Of a DNA stretch of 64,000 bases, positions 44,050-53,694 are shown in pieces. The notes under the pieces were generated by a model. The model was not told the origin of the DNA, made no database searches, and worked only from the letters and a program-made list of their open reading frames with translations. Source of the DNA: Thiothrix subterranea (GTDB taxonomy: Bacteria > Pseudomonadota > Gammaproteobacteria > Thiotrichales > Thiotrichaceae). The DNA lies in contig NZ_CP133217.1 in the NCBI RefSeq assembly GCF_030930995.1, positions 2,718,001 through 2,782,000 on the forward strand, written 5' to 3'. The number at the start of each line of letters is the position of its first letter. Position 1 is the first letter of the stretch. The translations under genes and the position numbers were made by a program.

Positions 44050-45163
44050 CCGTTCCCCACACCGCAAACACAGGGTCGGATAACGGCGCAGTACGCCGAT
44101 GCGGATCATTCAGCGGGCGCGGTAATCCCCGCACTGATTCCGTATGCAAGTCACTAAACTGCCCCGTTTTCAGAAAATAATCCAACACCAAGCCTTGGCG
44201 TTCAAACGGGTGCATTTCTGTCCACAGCGTAATGGCTTTAGGCGGAAACCAACGGGTTGAAAATGCCATAATCACTTTGCCACCGCTTCGCGTTACCCGT
44301 GCTAATTCCTGCATCACGGCTAATGGCTGAGTTAAATATTCGATGGAAACCGTGCAAATAACCGCATCAAAGCTGTCATCAGCAAAAGGCAGTTGTGTGT
44401 CTTGATTGAGGTCATGCACCGCATACTGTTGTAAACGCGGGTTAGCGGCGAGTTCTGCCGGATTCATGCCAAGCCCGGTGACGGTTATATCGGTCAAGGT
44501 GTCGGGCAGGTGTGAAACGTGGCTGGTCATGAGATCAAGGACGTGCATACCGGGGCGTAGCAAGCGCTCATACACGGCGGTAACTTGCGCCAGTGCGGTG
44601 GTATCCAAATGATTCACGAAACGTGGCGTTGTGTAAAATTGCGCATCATCGCGTTCATCCGCCCGCGTAAAGGGATAGGAGGCATAATAATCAGTGGATA
44701 CGTTGGGGTAGGGCGCTTGCATCCCCGCGCCGGTTTCGGCGAGCGCTTTGCTAATTTCGGGCGTGAGGGGGGCGTGTTCCGACTTGATGATACGCAGCGG
44801 ATAAGCCGCCAGCGGGTGATTCAAATCCGCCGTCAAAGTATTCGGCGTTGCAGCAATCAAGCGAAAAGGGCGAAAGTCACTGCGGCTGCAATCCAAGGCT
44901 TCCCACGCATACGCTTGCGGGTAAAAACGCCCGGTGCGTGGTGTTACCGTGAGCTGGCGGTGTTGAGTAATGAATTGTGAGCGTGGAAAAGTAACGGGGG
45001 CGCGTTGAGTGGGCGTTACCCATTCACCGGCGGCGAAGGTTGTTGCCGAACCACTGCTGTCAGTATTCGTAGACGCGGGGGCAAACCAACAATCGCGGTG
45101 GGTGGCAACGTTGCTGTGCCATTCCAGCGTGAACGCTTGGTACGCGGTATCGGGTGAACTCAT
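44033..45163 (-). CDS. SAM-dependent methyltransferase with an FKBP-like N-terminal part
   Basis: A 376-residue protein. The C-terminal half is a class I methyltransferase (HVLDLMTSHVSHLP as motif I, then FDAVICTVSIEYLTQPLAVM and LARVTRSGGKVIMAFS). Around residues 80-125, FYPQAYAWEAL...NHPLAAYPL recalls the NHPLAG core of SlyD/FKBP-type proteins, although this part looks degenerate. Shine-Dalgarno gaggag precedes the ATG. It overlaps the end of the AAA-ATPase gene by 17 nt (convergent). The substrate is unknown. Confidence 0.7.
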   Translation of the reverse strand: MSSPDTAYQAFTLEWHSNVATHRDCWFAPASTNTDSSGSATTFAAGEWVTPTQRAPVTFPRSQFITQHRQLTVTPRTGRFYPQAYAWEALDCSRSDFRPFRLIAATPNTLTADLNHPLAAYPLRIIKSEHAPLTPEISKALAETGAGMQAPYPNVSTDYYASYPFTRADERDDAQFYTTPRFVNHLDTTALAQVTAVYERLLRPGMHVLDLMTSHVSHLPDTLTDITVTGLGMNPAELAANPRLQQYAVHDLNQDTQLPFADDSFDAVICTVSIEYLTQPLAVMQELARVTRSGGKVIMAFSTRWFPPKAITLWTEMHPFERQGLVLDYFLKTGQFSDLHTESVRGLPRPLNDPHRRTAPLSDPVFAVWGTVTAFL

Positions 45164-45322
45164 GGTAACTATCTCCTCAAAAGCTATACACAGTAAACCT
45201 TACCAGTTATCCAGAAAAATTGCCGTTTAACCCGTATTTCGCAGTAATCCAGCGGGTTGAATCGTTACGCTTTGCGCATCAAAACAATTAGTCTCAACAA
45301 GTTAACAATAAAGGTGGTCACG

Positions 45323-46009
45323 GTGATCAATTGGTTGCATAGCAAGCTGCATCGCCCCGAAAAAGGGTGGGATCCTGTCGATCCCGTATGGGCGCAACAA
45401 TACGCCGCTGCCGAATGGCAAATGGTCGATAACGCCTTGCTGGATAAGCTTGAGGCGCAACTCGGTGGCTTGCAGGGCAAACGCATTCTTGATATGGGCG
45501 CGGGGGCGGGGCAATACAGCGTTGCTTTGGCGCAGCGGGGGGCGCATGTGACTTGGCACGATATTTCGCATACCTATCAACGCATTGCGCAACAAAAAGC
45601 GGCGGTTGCTAAGGTGAATTTGCATTGGTCATTAGGCTATTTGGAAGAGACGCAAGCGCTGCAACCCGCGAGTTTTGACCTGATTTTTAACCGGATTTGT
45701 TGGTATTACTGCCAAAATGATAAGGCGTTTGCCAAGCAGCTTTGCGGCTTATTAGCACCGGGTGGTTTGCTGTACATTCATGCGCCGAATAGCCAATTTC
45801 ACGGGGATACGCTCTCGACATCGGCACAATGGCGTACTGTGTTGAATGCGGGGATGGGCATTAAAATCGGTCATCCGATGTTACCACCGCGCGGCATTGC
45901 CACGCTGTTTGCTGACCTGCCAATCAGCAAACTGGAAGCGGATTACCGTGACCCACGTAACGATGTTATTTGGGTGTGGAAAGCAAGTGACGGGTCACGT
46001 ACATCATAA
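45323..46009 (+). CDS. Class I SAM-dependent methyltransferase (UbiG/Methyltransf_11 type)
   Basis: About 228 residues from GTG 45323, which has aaaggtgg 5-6 nt upstream; an in-frame ATG at 45257 lacks a ribosome-binding site. The SAM-binding motif I is ILDMGAGAGQYSVALAQRG, motif II region FDLIFNRICWYY, and post-motif LCGLLAPGGLLYIHAPN. Its N-terminus (KGWDPVDPVWAQQYAAAEW) recalls enzymes acting on small hydrophobic substrates. The end overlaps creD by 44 nt on the opposite strand. The substrate is not known. Confidence 0.75.
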   Translation: MINWLHSKLHRPEKGWDPVDPVWAQQYAAAEWQMVDNALLDKLEAQLGGLQGKRILDMGAGAGQYSVALAQRGAHVTWHDISHTYQRIAQQKAAVAKVNLHWSLGYLEETQALQPASFDLIFNRICWYYCQNDKAFAKQLCGLLAPGGLLYIHAPNSQFHGDTLSTSAQWRTVLNAGMGIKIGHPMLPPRGIATLFADLPISKLEADYRDPRNDVIWVWKASDGSRTS

Positions 46010-47339
46010 GCAGGGTGGCAAACAGCAATAGCCCCACGCCGATTAGTAGCGCGTAGTCTTCCATTTGTAGCAATAAATACAGCGAGCCGTACAGCAGCAC
46101 CAGTAACAAAAACAGTAAGAAAGTTTGCCGCCATTGGCGCAATATCATTCCGGTGTAAACCGTAATGCTGAAAATAGTGGTAGCTGCCGCTGCTGCATAG
46201 GCATACAGAAAGCCGATGTGTTCCGCCGCTGCCAGCAATATTAGGTAAAACAGCGATAACGCCGCGCCTACCAAGCCGTATTGTAAAACGTGCAGCCGTT
46301 GTTTGAGGCTGATTTCAAACGCGAGAAATACCAAGAATGTCAGGCCAATAAACAGCGCCCCGTATTTTACCGCGCGGTCAATCAGGGTGTAGAGCGAGTC
46401 CGGTTCATGCAAACCCACTCCGGCACTGAAGCTGTGTAAGTCATAAGTTTGCTGATCTTCCAGTACCCAATATTGCGGGTAGCTACGCACGAGGTGGGGG
46501 ATGTCCCATGCGGCATTAAAGCCCGCTGCGGTAATGTCGTGTTTGTTGGGCAATAAGTCGCCCTGAAAATTGGGATGTGTCCAAGCCGATGTCATGCGAA
46601 TCGCGGTGGTTTGCCCCAAGGGGGCGAAAAATAACCCGTCACTGCCACGCAGATTGAGGGTTAATTTGAATTCATTGCTAGGCGTGCTATCGGCATTGAC
46701 GCTCAAAGGAATGTGAAAACCAGAGGGGAGTAATTTGCTCAGGCGCGTGCCGGGTTGCATGTCGATACGCCCGTCATTCCAGAAAAAGCTGGAAGCGGTA
46801 TCAACGGCACGTTGGTCGCTTAAGCCCAAGGCGACGAAGGCTTTATTCCACAGAATGCGGCGTTCGCCTTCACTGGATTGCAGCACTTGTGCGTGGTTGA
46901 ACTTGCCACTTAAGCTAATGGTGGCATTGTAAACAAGCGCATCGTAAATGCCTTGTTGCCGGTGTTCTTCATTGAGATTAGCGCGGATTTCAAGCGCTTC
47001 GGGCAGCAGAATCGCGGTACGGTCATTGAAAACGTCTTTGCTGACCACGCGGCTTTCACCGTTTTCATCGCTAATGGTGTCAACGCTGGTGAAGTGTTCA
47101 ACATACGGCACGACTAAAACTGGGCCTGTAAGGGTTTGTTTGCCACCCCAGCGCTCTGCAACACTGCTCAACGCCGCTTGGTAATCGGCTTGGCGTTCCT
47201 TCACCACGGTGTCGGCAAAAAACAGCGGAATTAACATCAACAGCGCCAGTAACATGACGACTAGAGTGCGTAAACCCAGTGATTGCGATAATTGATGTAA
47301 CGCGGATTTGGGGAGTTGCGGGGGAAGTTGCTCCGACAT
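45966..47339 (-). CDS. creD: Inner membrane protein CreD
   Basis: A 457-residue membrane protein of the CreD family. It has an N-terminal helix (TLVVMLLALLMLIPLFFADT), a large periplasmic domain of about 300 residues including WGGKQTLTGPVLVVPYVEHF, LLPSGFHIPLSV and FNAAWDIPHL, then a series of C-terminal helices starting at YGALFIGLTFLVFLAFEI. CreD is linked to the CreBC two-component regulon and envelope integrity, but no creBC is nearby. It appears monocistronic or may read into the SCP2-like gene's region from upstream; the gap on its left is the overlapping methyltransferase. Confidence 0.9.
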   Translation of the reverse strand: MSEQLPPQLPKSALHQLSQSLGLRTLVVMLLALLMLIPLFFADTVVKERQADYQAALSSVAERWGGKQTLTGPVLVVPYVEHFTSVDTISDENGESRVVSKDVFNDRTAILLPEALEIRANLNEEHRQQGIYDALVYNATISLSGKFNHAQVLQSSEGERRILWNKAFVALGLSDQRAVDTASSFFWNDGRIDMQPGTRLSKLLPSGFHIPLSVNADSTPSNEFKLTLNLRGSDGLFFAPLGQTTAIRMTSAWTHPNFQGDLLPNKHDITAAGFNAAWDIPHLVRSYPQYWVLEDQQTYDLHSFSAGVGLHEPDSLYTLIDRAVKYGALFIGLTFLVFLAFEISLKQRLHVLQYGLVGAALSLFYLILLAAAEHIGFLYAYAAAAATTIFSITVYTGMILRQWRQTFLLFLLLVLLYGSLYLLLQMEDYALLIGVGLLLFATLLMMYVTRHLLSTPK

Positions 47340-47410
47340 GGTTCTTATCCTAGTGTTAACCGCGCGGATAATAGCATGTTTTACGCGGGAGCAACCTCAC
47401 CCCAAGTGGC

Positions 47411-47941
47411 TTACTTAGCCTTGCATTCCGTTTTTGTACCCGCAACTTTGCCGGTGAGTTTAAGGAAATTCTCGAATGGCCCCATGACTTTCATGGCTTC
47501 CATTTTCGGACCGGTGAATTTGAGTTTGCCCGTGCCCATTGCACCCATTGCACCACAACCGAACTTGCCTTCACCCATGCACGCCCAATCTGCATCGGTA
47601 GCGTGCATGAGGTAGTCGTAGCTGGCGTCCATTTTTTTGCCATCCGGTGCGCCGCCGTAATTGCACATGGCTTTGTCATTTTGCAAACTGATGTTGAGCT
47701 GCACTTTGGTGCTTTCGCCGCAATCTGTGCGGTACATTTGCACCAATTTGTAGCCTCGGCTGTTGTCATTTTGAATCCATGAATAGCCATCGCTCTCTTT
47801 CAAGCCACTGGTTAAGGTGGCATCGGCATTCCACGCATCACAGGCTTGTTTCGCCCATGCCGCATCCATAAATTCTGCCGCTTGGACAGGCGCTACCGCC
47901 AGCATCAGTAGGCAGGACGCCAAAGCTGTTTGTTTTAACAT
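47411..47941 (-). CDS. Secreted SCP2-like (sterol-carrier-type) protein
   Basis: A 176-residue protein from ATG 47941 with a signal peptide (MLKQTALASCLLMLAVAPVQAA). The C-terminal KLKFTGPKMEAMKVMGPFEN is typical of an SCP2-like lipid-binding family. An N-terminal part (EFMDAAWAKQACDAWNADATL) and five mature cysteines precede it. Shine-Dalgarno gaggagg lies 8 nt before this ATG, better than the longer in-frame start at 47989. An inverted repeat at 47978-48010 is in its upstream region. Likely periplasmic lipid binding; the ligand is unknown. Confidence 0.75.
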   Translation of the reverse strand: MLKQTALASCLLMLAVAPVQAAEFMDAAWAKQACDAWNADATLTSGLKESDGYSWIQNDNSRGYKLVQMYRTDCGESTKVQLNISLQNDKAMCNYGGAPDGKKMDASYDYLMHATDADWACMGEGKFGCGAMGAMGTGKLKFTGPKMEAMKVMGPFENFLKLTGKVAGTKTECKAK

Positions 47942-47977
47942 AGAAATTTCCTCCTCATTACGCGCATTGTTTAGCAT

Positions 47978-48010
47978 TGAGTTGATCAATAGTAATCATT
48001 GATCAACTCA
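47978..48010 (-). promoter_or_regulatory. Perfect 13-bp inverted repeat upstream of the SCP2-like gene
   Basis: Arms tgagttgatcaat (47978-47990) and attgatcaactca (47998-48010) match perfectly with a 7-nt spacer. The site lies 37 nt upstream of the start at 47941. It has no T-run, so an operator for a dimeric regulator (or a 5' leader hairpin) is more likely than a terminator. Confidence 0.5.
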
Positions 48011-48325
48011 GCGTCAGTGGTATAGCAGATAACGTTTAGTGAGGAAAGGTTCTTTTCAGTTGGGCTTGTGGATTCCCTCCGTTCATCAGCTATTTGTGTC
48101 GATAGTGGTTGTTTCAGTTTAAATTGTAGACATTAACTGGCGGCTGATCACACTTTTTGCTTGATCAGTAGTCTACAGTAAGAGGTAGATAAGAATTCAA
48201 CATTAGTCGGTTTGCAGTCACTTGGCATTTGACTTGCAAACTGTCAGTATCAGAAGCAGATAGTTGTCTGTATATACACCGCAGGGCAGTTACCTGCCCC
48301 GTATTTACCGTGAAAGGGGTACACA
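48011..48325 (+). promoter_or_regulatory. Regulatory region of the prkA operon
   Basis: The 315-nt stretch carries no gene. It contains two nested dyads, tgtagac (48125-48131)/gtctaca (48171-48177) and ctgatca (48144-48150)/tgatcag (48162-48168), 45-100 bp upstream of the sigma-54 promoter at 48222-48238. That spacing suits binding sites for an enhancer-binding activator. A Shine-Dalgarno (aaagggg) stands 6 nt before the prkA ATG. Confidence 0.5.
48222..48238 (+). promoter_or_regulatory. Sigma-54 (-24/-12) promoter of the prkA operon
   Basis: TTGGCATTTGACTTGCA matches the sigma-54 consensus (TGGCAC-N5-TTGCA) at nearly all positions, with GG and GC elements 10 bp apart. Transcription would start near 48250, about 75 nt before prkA. 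In E. coli the orthologous yeaGH operon is also under sigma-54 control, which supports the call. Confidence 0.8.
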
Positions 48326-50254
48326 ATGAGTAGCATTTTCAATCACTATCAATCGCGTTATGAAGCTTTGCAAGAAGAAGAATACTCGCTGCAAGAGTAT
48401 CTGGATTTGTGCAAACGCGACCGCATGGCTTACGCCACCGCCGCTGAACGACTGTTGTACGCTATCGGTGAAGCGGAATTGATCGATACGTCTCGCGACC
48501 CGCGCATGAGCCGGATGTTTTCCAACAAAGTCATCCGTCGCTATCCGGCATTTTCTGAATTTTATGGTATGGAGGAGTGCATTGAGCAAATCGTGTCCTT
48601 CTTCCGTCACGCAGCACAAGGCTTGGAAGAGAGCAAGCAGGTGTTGTATCTGTTGGGACCCGTGGGTGGTGGTAAATCGTCACTCGCTGAACGTCTCAAA
48701 GCATTGATTGAAAAAGCCCCGATTTATTGCATTAAAAACTCGCCGATTAACGAATCGCCATTGGGCTTGTTCAATGTGGAAGAAGACGGCGCGATTTTGG
48801 AAGAAGATTTCGGGATTCCGAACCGTTACTTGAAAACAGTGATGTCACCTTGGGCAGTCAAGCGCTTGCACGAATACGGCGGTGACATTACCAAGTTCCG
48901 CGTGGTGAAGCGTTATCCTTCGCGTCTCAACCAAATTGCGGTGTCTAAAACCGAGCCGGGTGATGAAAATAACCAAGATATTTCGTCATTGGTGGGCAAA
49001 GTTGATATTCGCAAACTGGAAGATTTCCCGCAAAACGATACCGATGCGTACAGCTACTCCGGCGGTTTGTGCTTGTCGAACCAAGGCTTGATGGAATTCG
49101 TGGAGATGTTCAAAGCGCCGATTAAAGTGCTACATCCGCTATTGACCGCTACCCAAGAAGGCAATTTCAACGGCACGGAAAGTATCGGTGCGATTCCCTT
49201 CAGTGGGGTGATTCTGGCGCATTCCAACGAATCTGAATGGCAGACCTTTAAAAACAACCGCAATAATGAGGCATTCATTGACCGCGTGTCGATTGTAAAA
49301 GTGCCGTATTGCTTGCGTGTTACCGAAGAAATCAAAATTTACGAAAAGTTATTGTTTAATAGCTCTTTAGCGGCGTCGCCATGCGCTCCAGATACTTTGA
49401 AGATGTTGGCGCAATTCATTGTGCTGTCACGCCTGAAAGAACCGGAAAACTCCAGTCTGTATTCCAAGATGCGTATTTATGACGGTGAAAACCTGAAGGA
49501 TATTGATCCGAAAGCCAAGACCATTCAGGAATATCAGGATGCTGCCGGTGTGGATGAAGGCATGAATGGCTTGTCGACGCGCTTCGCTTTCAAGATTCTG
49601 TCCAAAGTTTTCAACTACGATGCGACCGAAGTAGCGGCTGACCCGGTGCATTTAATGTATGTGTTGGAACGTCAGATTGAGAAAGAGCAGTATCAACGCG
49701 AATTGCAAGACCGTTATGTGCGCTTTATCAAAGAGTATCTCGCGCCGCGCTATGTGGATTTCATCGGCAAGGAAATTCAGACGGCTTACCTCGAATCGTA
49801 CTCAGAATACGGTCAGAACTTGTTTGATCGTTACGTGACCTATGCCGATTTCTGGATTCAGGATCAGGAATTCCGCGACCCTGAAACCGGCGAGTTTTTG
49901 GATCGTGCGGCACTCAATTCCGATTTGGAAAAAATCGAGAAACCGGCGGGTATTAGCAATCCGAAAGATTTCCGTAATGAAATCGTCAACTTTGTGTTGC
50001 GGGCGCGTGCCAATAGCAATAACGGGCGCAATCCGGCTTGGACGAGCTACGAAAAGTTGCGCCGCGTGATTGAGATGAAAATGTTCTCCAGCACGGAAGA
50101 TTTGCTGCCGGTGATTTCGTATGGCGCAAAATCGTCAGCGGATGAACAGCGCAAACATGACAATTTCGTGGAGCGCATGATGAAACGTGGCTACACCGAG
50201 AAACAAGTGCGCTTGTTGGCTGAGTGGTATTTACGGGTACGTAAATCCCAGTAA
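48326..50254 (+). CDS. prkA: PrkA-family serine protein kinase (YeaG)
   Basis: A 642-residue protein. The N-terminal two thirds form a AAA+ ATPase-type domain with Walker A GPVGGGKSSLAE (about residues 111-122) and ESPLGLFNVEEDG; the C-terminal third is the PrkA kinase domain (RDPETGEFLDRAAL, AWTSYEKLRRVIE, LPVISYGAKSSADEQRKH). YeaG supports adaptation to nitrogen starvation and stationary phase in E. coli. It is the first gene of a three-gene operon with yeaH and spoVR and is preceded by a sigma-54 promoter. Confidence 0.95.
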   Translation: MSSIFNHYQSRYEALQEEEYSLQEYLDLCKRDRMAYATAAERLLYAIGEAELIDTSRDPRMSRMFSNKVIRRYPAFSEFYGMEECIEQIVSFFRHAAQGLEESKQVLYLLGPVGGGKSSLAERLKALIEKAPIYCIKNSPINESPLGLFNVEEDGAILEEDFGIPNRYLKTVMSPWAVKRLHEYGGDITKFRVVKRYPSRLNQIAVSKTEPGDENNQDISSLVGKVDIRKLEDFPQNDTDAYSYSGGLCLSNQGLMEFVEMFKAPIKVLHPLLTATQEGNFNGTESIGAIPFSGVILAHSNESEWQTFKNNRNNEAFIDRVSIVKVPYCLRVTEEIKIYEKLLFNSSLAASPCAPDTLKMLAQFIVLSRLKEPENSSLYSKMRIYDGENLKDIDPKAKTIQEYQDAAGVDEGMNGLSTRFAFKILSKVFNYDATEVAADPVHLMYVLERQIEKEQYQRELQDRYVRFIKEYLAPRYVDFIGKEIQTAYLESYSEYGQNLFDRYVTYADFWIQDQEFRDPETGEFLDRAALNSDLEKIEKPAGISNPKDFRNEIVNFVLRARANSNNGRNPAWTSYEKLRRVIEMKMFSSTEDLLPVISYGAKSSADEQRKHDNFVERMMKRGYTEKQVRLLAEWYLRVRKSQ

Positions 50255-50279
50255 ACGGTGAGACCCAAAGGAGTGCCGT

Positions 50280-51569
50280 ATGGCCTATATTGTTGATCGT
50301 CGGTTAAACAGCAAGAACAAAAGTCTGGTGAATCGGGAGCGCTTTTTAAAGCGTTACCAGAAGCAGATTCGCCGCGCTGTGTCGGATGCGGTGAGCCGTC
50401 GCAACATCACGGATATGGAACAAGGGGAGAGTATTACGATCCCCAAGCGTGATATTTCTGAGCCGGTGTTTCGGCACGGGCAGGGCGGCAAGCGCAGCAT
50501 TGTGCATACCGGCAATAAGGAGTTTGTGGAAGGCGACCGTATCCAGCGTCCACCCGGCGGCGCGGGCGGTGGCAGTGGTTCAGGGCAAGCGTCCGCTGAC
50601 GGCGAGGGCATGGAAGACTTTGTATTCCAGATTTCGCAGGAAGAATTTCTCGAATACTTGTTTGAAGACCTCGCCTTGCCCAATATGGTGAAACGCCAAT
50701 TACTGAGTAGCGATTCCTTTGATTATCACCGTGCTGGGGTTAGCGAAGTCGGGAATCCTGCGCAAATTAATGTAGTGCGTTCGATGCGCAGTGCTCATGC
50801 GCGGCGCATTGCACTGCGAGGCAAAGAGCGGCGGCGGCGGCGTGAAATTTTGGCTGAGCTGGCATTATTGGAGCAGGCCAATGTCACCGCTGAAACTGCT
50901 GCGCAACAGGCGCTATTACAGGCTGAATTAGCACGTTTGAATGTGAAGATTCACGCGATTCCTTGGTTGGATGACTTTGATCTGAAATACAATCTCAGGG
51001 TCAAGATACCCAGACCATCGCCTAAGGCCGTAATGTTTTGTGTGATGGATGTGTCGGGTTCAATGACACAGGACATTAAAGACACCGCAAAACGTTTCTT
51101 TTTCTTGTTGTATTTATTTCTGAAAAAGAATTACGAAAAGATCGAAGTGGTGTTTATCCGTCACCATACGCAAGCGCAGGAAGTGGATGAAAACACCTTT
51201 TTCTACGCCCGCGAAACCGGCGGCACGGTGGTATCCAGCGCCTTGAACATGATGGGTGAGATTATTGAAGAACGTTATGCACCCAACCAGTGGAATATTT
51301 ACGTTGCGCAAGCGTCTGACGGGGATAACTGGCACGAAGATAATCAACGCTGCCACGATGCCTTGATCAAGGATATTTTGCCGTTCGTGCAGTATTACAC
51401 TTATATCGAAATCGGCGACCGTGATCCGCAAGGCTTGTGGTATTTGTACGAACATTTGCAGCGTGATTTTCTGGATCGGTTTGCGATTCAACGGGTGCGC
51501 AATAATGCTGAAATTTACCCAGTATTCCGTGAGTTGTTCCGCAAACACGCGGGTGAGGAGGTTGATTGA
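50280..51569 (+). CDS. yeaH: YeaH/YhbH family protein (DUF444, VWA-like)
   Basis: A 429-residue protein with DUF444 features: [20 protein letters not shown] at the start, a Gly-rich linker ([13 protein letters not shown]), and a C-terminal von Willebrand A-like domain with a MIDAS-type motif [12 protein letters not shown] (D-x-S-x-S) and [14 protein letters not shown]. It is the constant partner of PrkA. Spacing is 25 nt after prkA with aaagg before the ATG, and the stop overlaps spoVR by 1 nt (TGATG). Confidence 0.93.
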   Translation: MAYIVDRRLNSKNKSLVNRERFLKRYQKQIRRAVSDAVSRRNITDMEQGESITIPKRDISEPVFRHGQGGKRSIVHTGNKEFVEGDRIQRPPGGAGGGSGSGQASADGEGMEDFVFQISQEEFLEYLFEDLALPNMVKRQLLSSDSFDYHRAGVSEVGNPAQINVVRSMRSAHARRIALRGKERRRRREILAELALLEQANVTAETAAQQALLQAELARLNVKIHAIPWLDDFDLKYNLRVKIPRPSPKAVMFCVMDVSGSMTQDIKDTAKRFFFLLYLFLKKNYEKIEVVFIRHHTQAQEVDENTFFYARETGGTVVSSALNMMGEIIEERYAPNQWNIYVAQASDGDNWHEDNQRCHDALIKDILPFVQYYTYIEIGDRDPQGLWYLYEHLQRDFLDRFAIQRVRNNAEIYPVFRELFRKHAGEEVD

Positions 51570-53077
51570 TGACTGACCGTTATATTTCCACCAGTTCAGA
51601 ATGGACATTCGCGACCATCGAAGCTTATGAGCGTGAAATTGCCCGCATTGCCCGCGATAAATTCAAATTGGATACGTACCCGAATCAGATTGAAATGATT
51701 CGTTCGGATCAGATGATGGATGCGTATGCTTCTATCGGGATGCCGGTTTTCTACAACCATTGGTCGTATGGTAAGCATTTCGTCAATGTGGAGCAAAACT
51801 ACAGCCGGGGGCGCATGGGCTTGGCGTATGAAATTGTCATTAATTCCAACCCGTGTATTGCGTATTTAATGGAAGAAAATACCATGACCATGCAGGCGCT
51901 AGTAATTGCGCACGCTTGTTATGGGCATAATTCTTTCTTCAAAGGAAATTATTTGTTCCGCACGTGGACGGATGCTGAAGCGATTATTGATTATTTAATG
52001 TTCGCAAAAAAATATATCAGTGAATGCGAAGAGCGCCACGGTGTGGAGCAGGTCGAGACCTTGCTGGATTCTTGCCATGCCCTGATGAATTACGGGGTAG
52101 ACCGTTACAAGCGTCCCGCGCCGATTTCCGCAGCAGAAGAGCAAAACCGCCAAAAAGAACGCGAATTGTATATTCAGCAACACCTCAATGATTTGTGGCG
52201 TACTTTGCCACATCGCGGACGGGAACGCGATGAAGAGAAGGTTGTCAGGAATTTCCCACAAGATCCGCAAGAAAACCTGTTGTATTTCATTGAGAAAAAT
52301 TCGCCGTCATTGGAGATTTGGCAGCGTGAAATTATCCGTATCGTGCGCAAAGTCGCGCAATATTTCTACCCACAACGTCAAACGCAAGTGATGAATGAAG
52401 GCTGGGCGACCTTCTGGCATTACACCATTCTGAATGAAATGTATGACGAAGGGCTGGTGAATGACGGTTTCATGATGGAGTTTTTGACTTCGCATACCAA
52501 TGTGGTGATGCAACCAGGTTTTGATAGCCCGTATTACAGTGGGATTAATCCTTACGCACTGGGTTTCGCGATGATGACGGATATTCGGCGTATTTGTGAA
52601 CACCCGACGGACGAAGATAGGCAATGGTTTCCTGATATTGCAGGCAGTGATTGGCTCAGCACCTTGGATAATGTGATGCGCAATTACCGTGATGAAAGTT
52701 TTATCCTGCAATTTTTATCACCTAAAGTGATTCGGGATTTTCACTTGTTTGCATTGGAAGATGACGACCGCAAAAATACCATTGATGTGGCAGCGATTCA
52801 TAACGATGAAGGTTATCGGCGGGTGCGAGAAATGTTATCCCTGCAATATAATCTGAGTCAGCAAGAGCCGGATATTCAAATTTACAAAGTGAATGTGCGC
52901 GGCGATCGTTCGTTAACATTACAGCATGTATTGAACGACCGTCGTCCCTTGAATAATGACGTGAACGAAATGTTACGCCATGTGCATCAGTTGTGGGGCT
53001 ATGATGTCAATTTGCACTCAGTAGAACCGAATGGGCGTACTGTGCGTAGCTTCCATTTGGTTGGCGAGCATTATTAA
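51569..53077 (+). CDS. ycgB: SpoVR family protein (YcgB)
   Basis: A 502-residue cytoplasmic protein matching SpoVR/YcgB: SEWTFATIEAYEREIARIAR, PVFYNHWSYGKHF, GLAYEIVINSNPCIAYLMEEN, AHACYGHNSFFKGNY, QVMNEGWATFWHY and NPYALGFAMMTDI. The His/Glu pattern (HACYGHN, NEGWATFWH) suggests a metal site. It forms a conserved trio with PrkA and YeaH; its biochemistry is unknown. It ends convergently with the FixJ-like regulator (4-nt overlap). Confidence 0.93.
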   Translation: MTDRYISTSSEWTFATIEAYEREIARIARDKFKLDTYPNQIEMIRSDQMMDAYASIGMPVFYNHWSYGKHFVNVEQNYSRGRMGLAYEIVINSNPCIAYLMEENTMTMQALVIAHACYGHNSFFKGNYLFRTWTDAEAIIDYLMFAKKYISECEERHGVEQVETLLDSCHALMNYGVDRYKRPAPISAAEEQNRQKERELYIQQHLNDLWRTLPHRGRERDEEKVVRNFPQDPQENLLYFIEKNSPSLEIWQREIIRIVRKVAQYFYPQRQTQVMNEGWATFWHYTILNEMYDEGLVNDGFMMEFLTSHTNVVMQPGFDSPYYSGINPYALGFAMMTDIRRICEHPTDEDRQWFPDIAGSDWLSTLDNVMRNYRDESFILQFLSPKVIRDFHLFALEDDDRKNTIDVAAIHNDEGYRRVREMLSLQYNLSQQEPDIQIYKVNVRGDRSLTLQHVLNDRRPLNNDVNEMLRHVHQLWGYDVNLHSVEPNGRTVRSFHLVGEHY

Positions 53078-53694
53078 ACTTTTTCGTTATCCGTTGCTTC
53101 CCGCGCCATGTTCACCAATTCAATCAGTGACGTGGCGTGCATTTTATCCATCATGTGGCTGCGGTGAAATTCGACCGTTTTAATGCTAACCCCCAGTTTG
53201 GTGGCAATTTCTTTGTTGGAATGGTTGTCGATGACCAGTTCCATGACTTCGCGTTCACGTTCGGTTAGATTGGCAATCCGTGCTTGAATCATGGTTAAAC
53301 GAATGCGGGATTGCTGATTTTCAACATCCAGCGTTAAGGCTTCGTGTACATAATCCAGCAGTACTTGGTCTTCAAACGGTTTTTCCAAGAAATACATTGC
53401 TCCGGCTTGCATGGCACGTACTGCCATCGGAATGTCGCCATGACCGGTAATAAATAAAATCGGCAGCGCGTATTTCTGTTTGGTTAAAAACTGTTGTAAT
53501 TGTAAACCGCTCATGCCCGGCATCCGTACATCTAAAATCAGACAGCCGATCATGTGCATGGTATAAAACTTGAGAAAATCTTCGGCCGAACCGAATGTCG
53601 CCACTTTTAAACGCATTGACTCCAATAACCAGCGTAGGGAATCACGCACGGCGGGGTCATCATCAACGATAAATACGGTAGGTTCATAATTCAT
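53074..53694 (-). CDS. FixJ-family response regulator
   Basis: A 206-residue regulator. The receiver domain has the FIVDDDPAVRDSL acidic cluster, phospho-acceptor Asp55 in LILDVRMPGMSG, FITGHGD and the conserved Lys in YFLEKPFEDQ. The LuxR-type HTH is NLTEREREVMELVIDNHSN...VSIKTVEFHRSHMMDKM. These are hallmarks of FixJ/TodT-type regulators. It overlaps the upstream hybrid kinase gene by 4 nt, so the kinase and regulator form one operon. Its targets are unknown; the convergent prkA operon is adjacent but is not necessarily controlled by it. Confidence 0.92.
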   Translation of the reverse strand: MNYEPTVFIVDDDPAVRDSLRWLLESMRLKVATFGSAEDFLKFYTMHMIGCLILDVRMPGMSGLQLQQFLTKQKYALPILFITGHGDIPMAVRAMQAGAMYFLEKPFEDQVLLDYVHEALTLDVENQQSRIRLTMIQARIANLTEREREVMELVIDNHSNKEIATKLGVSIKTVEFHRSHMMDKMHATSLIELVNMAREATDNEKV

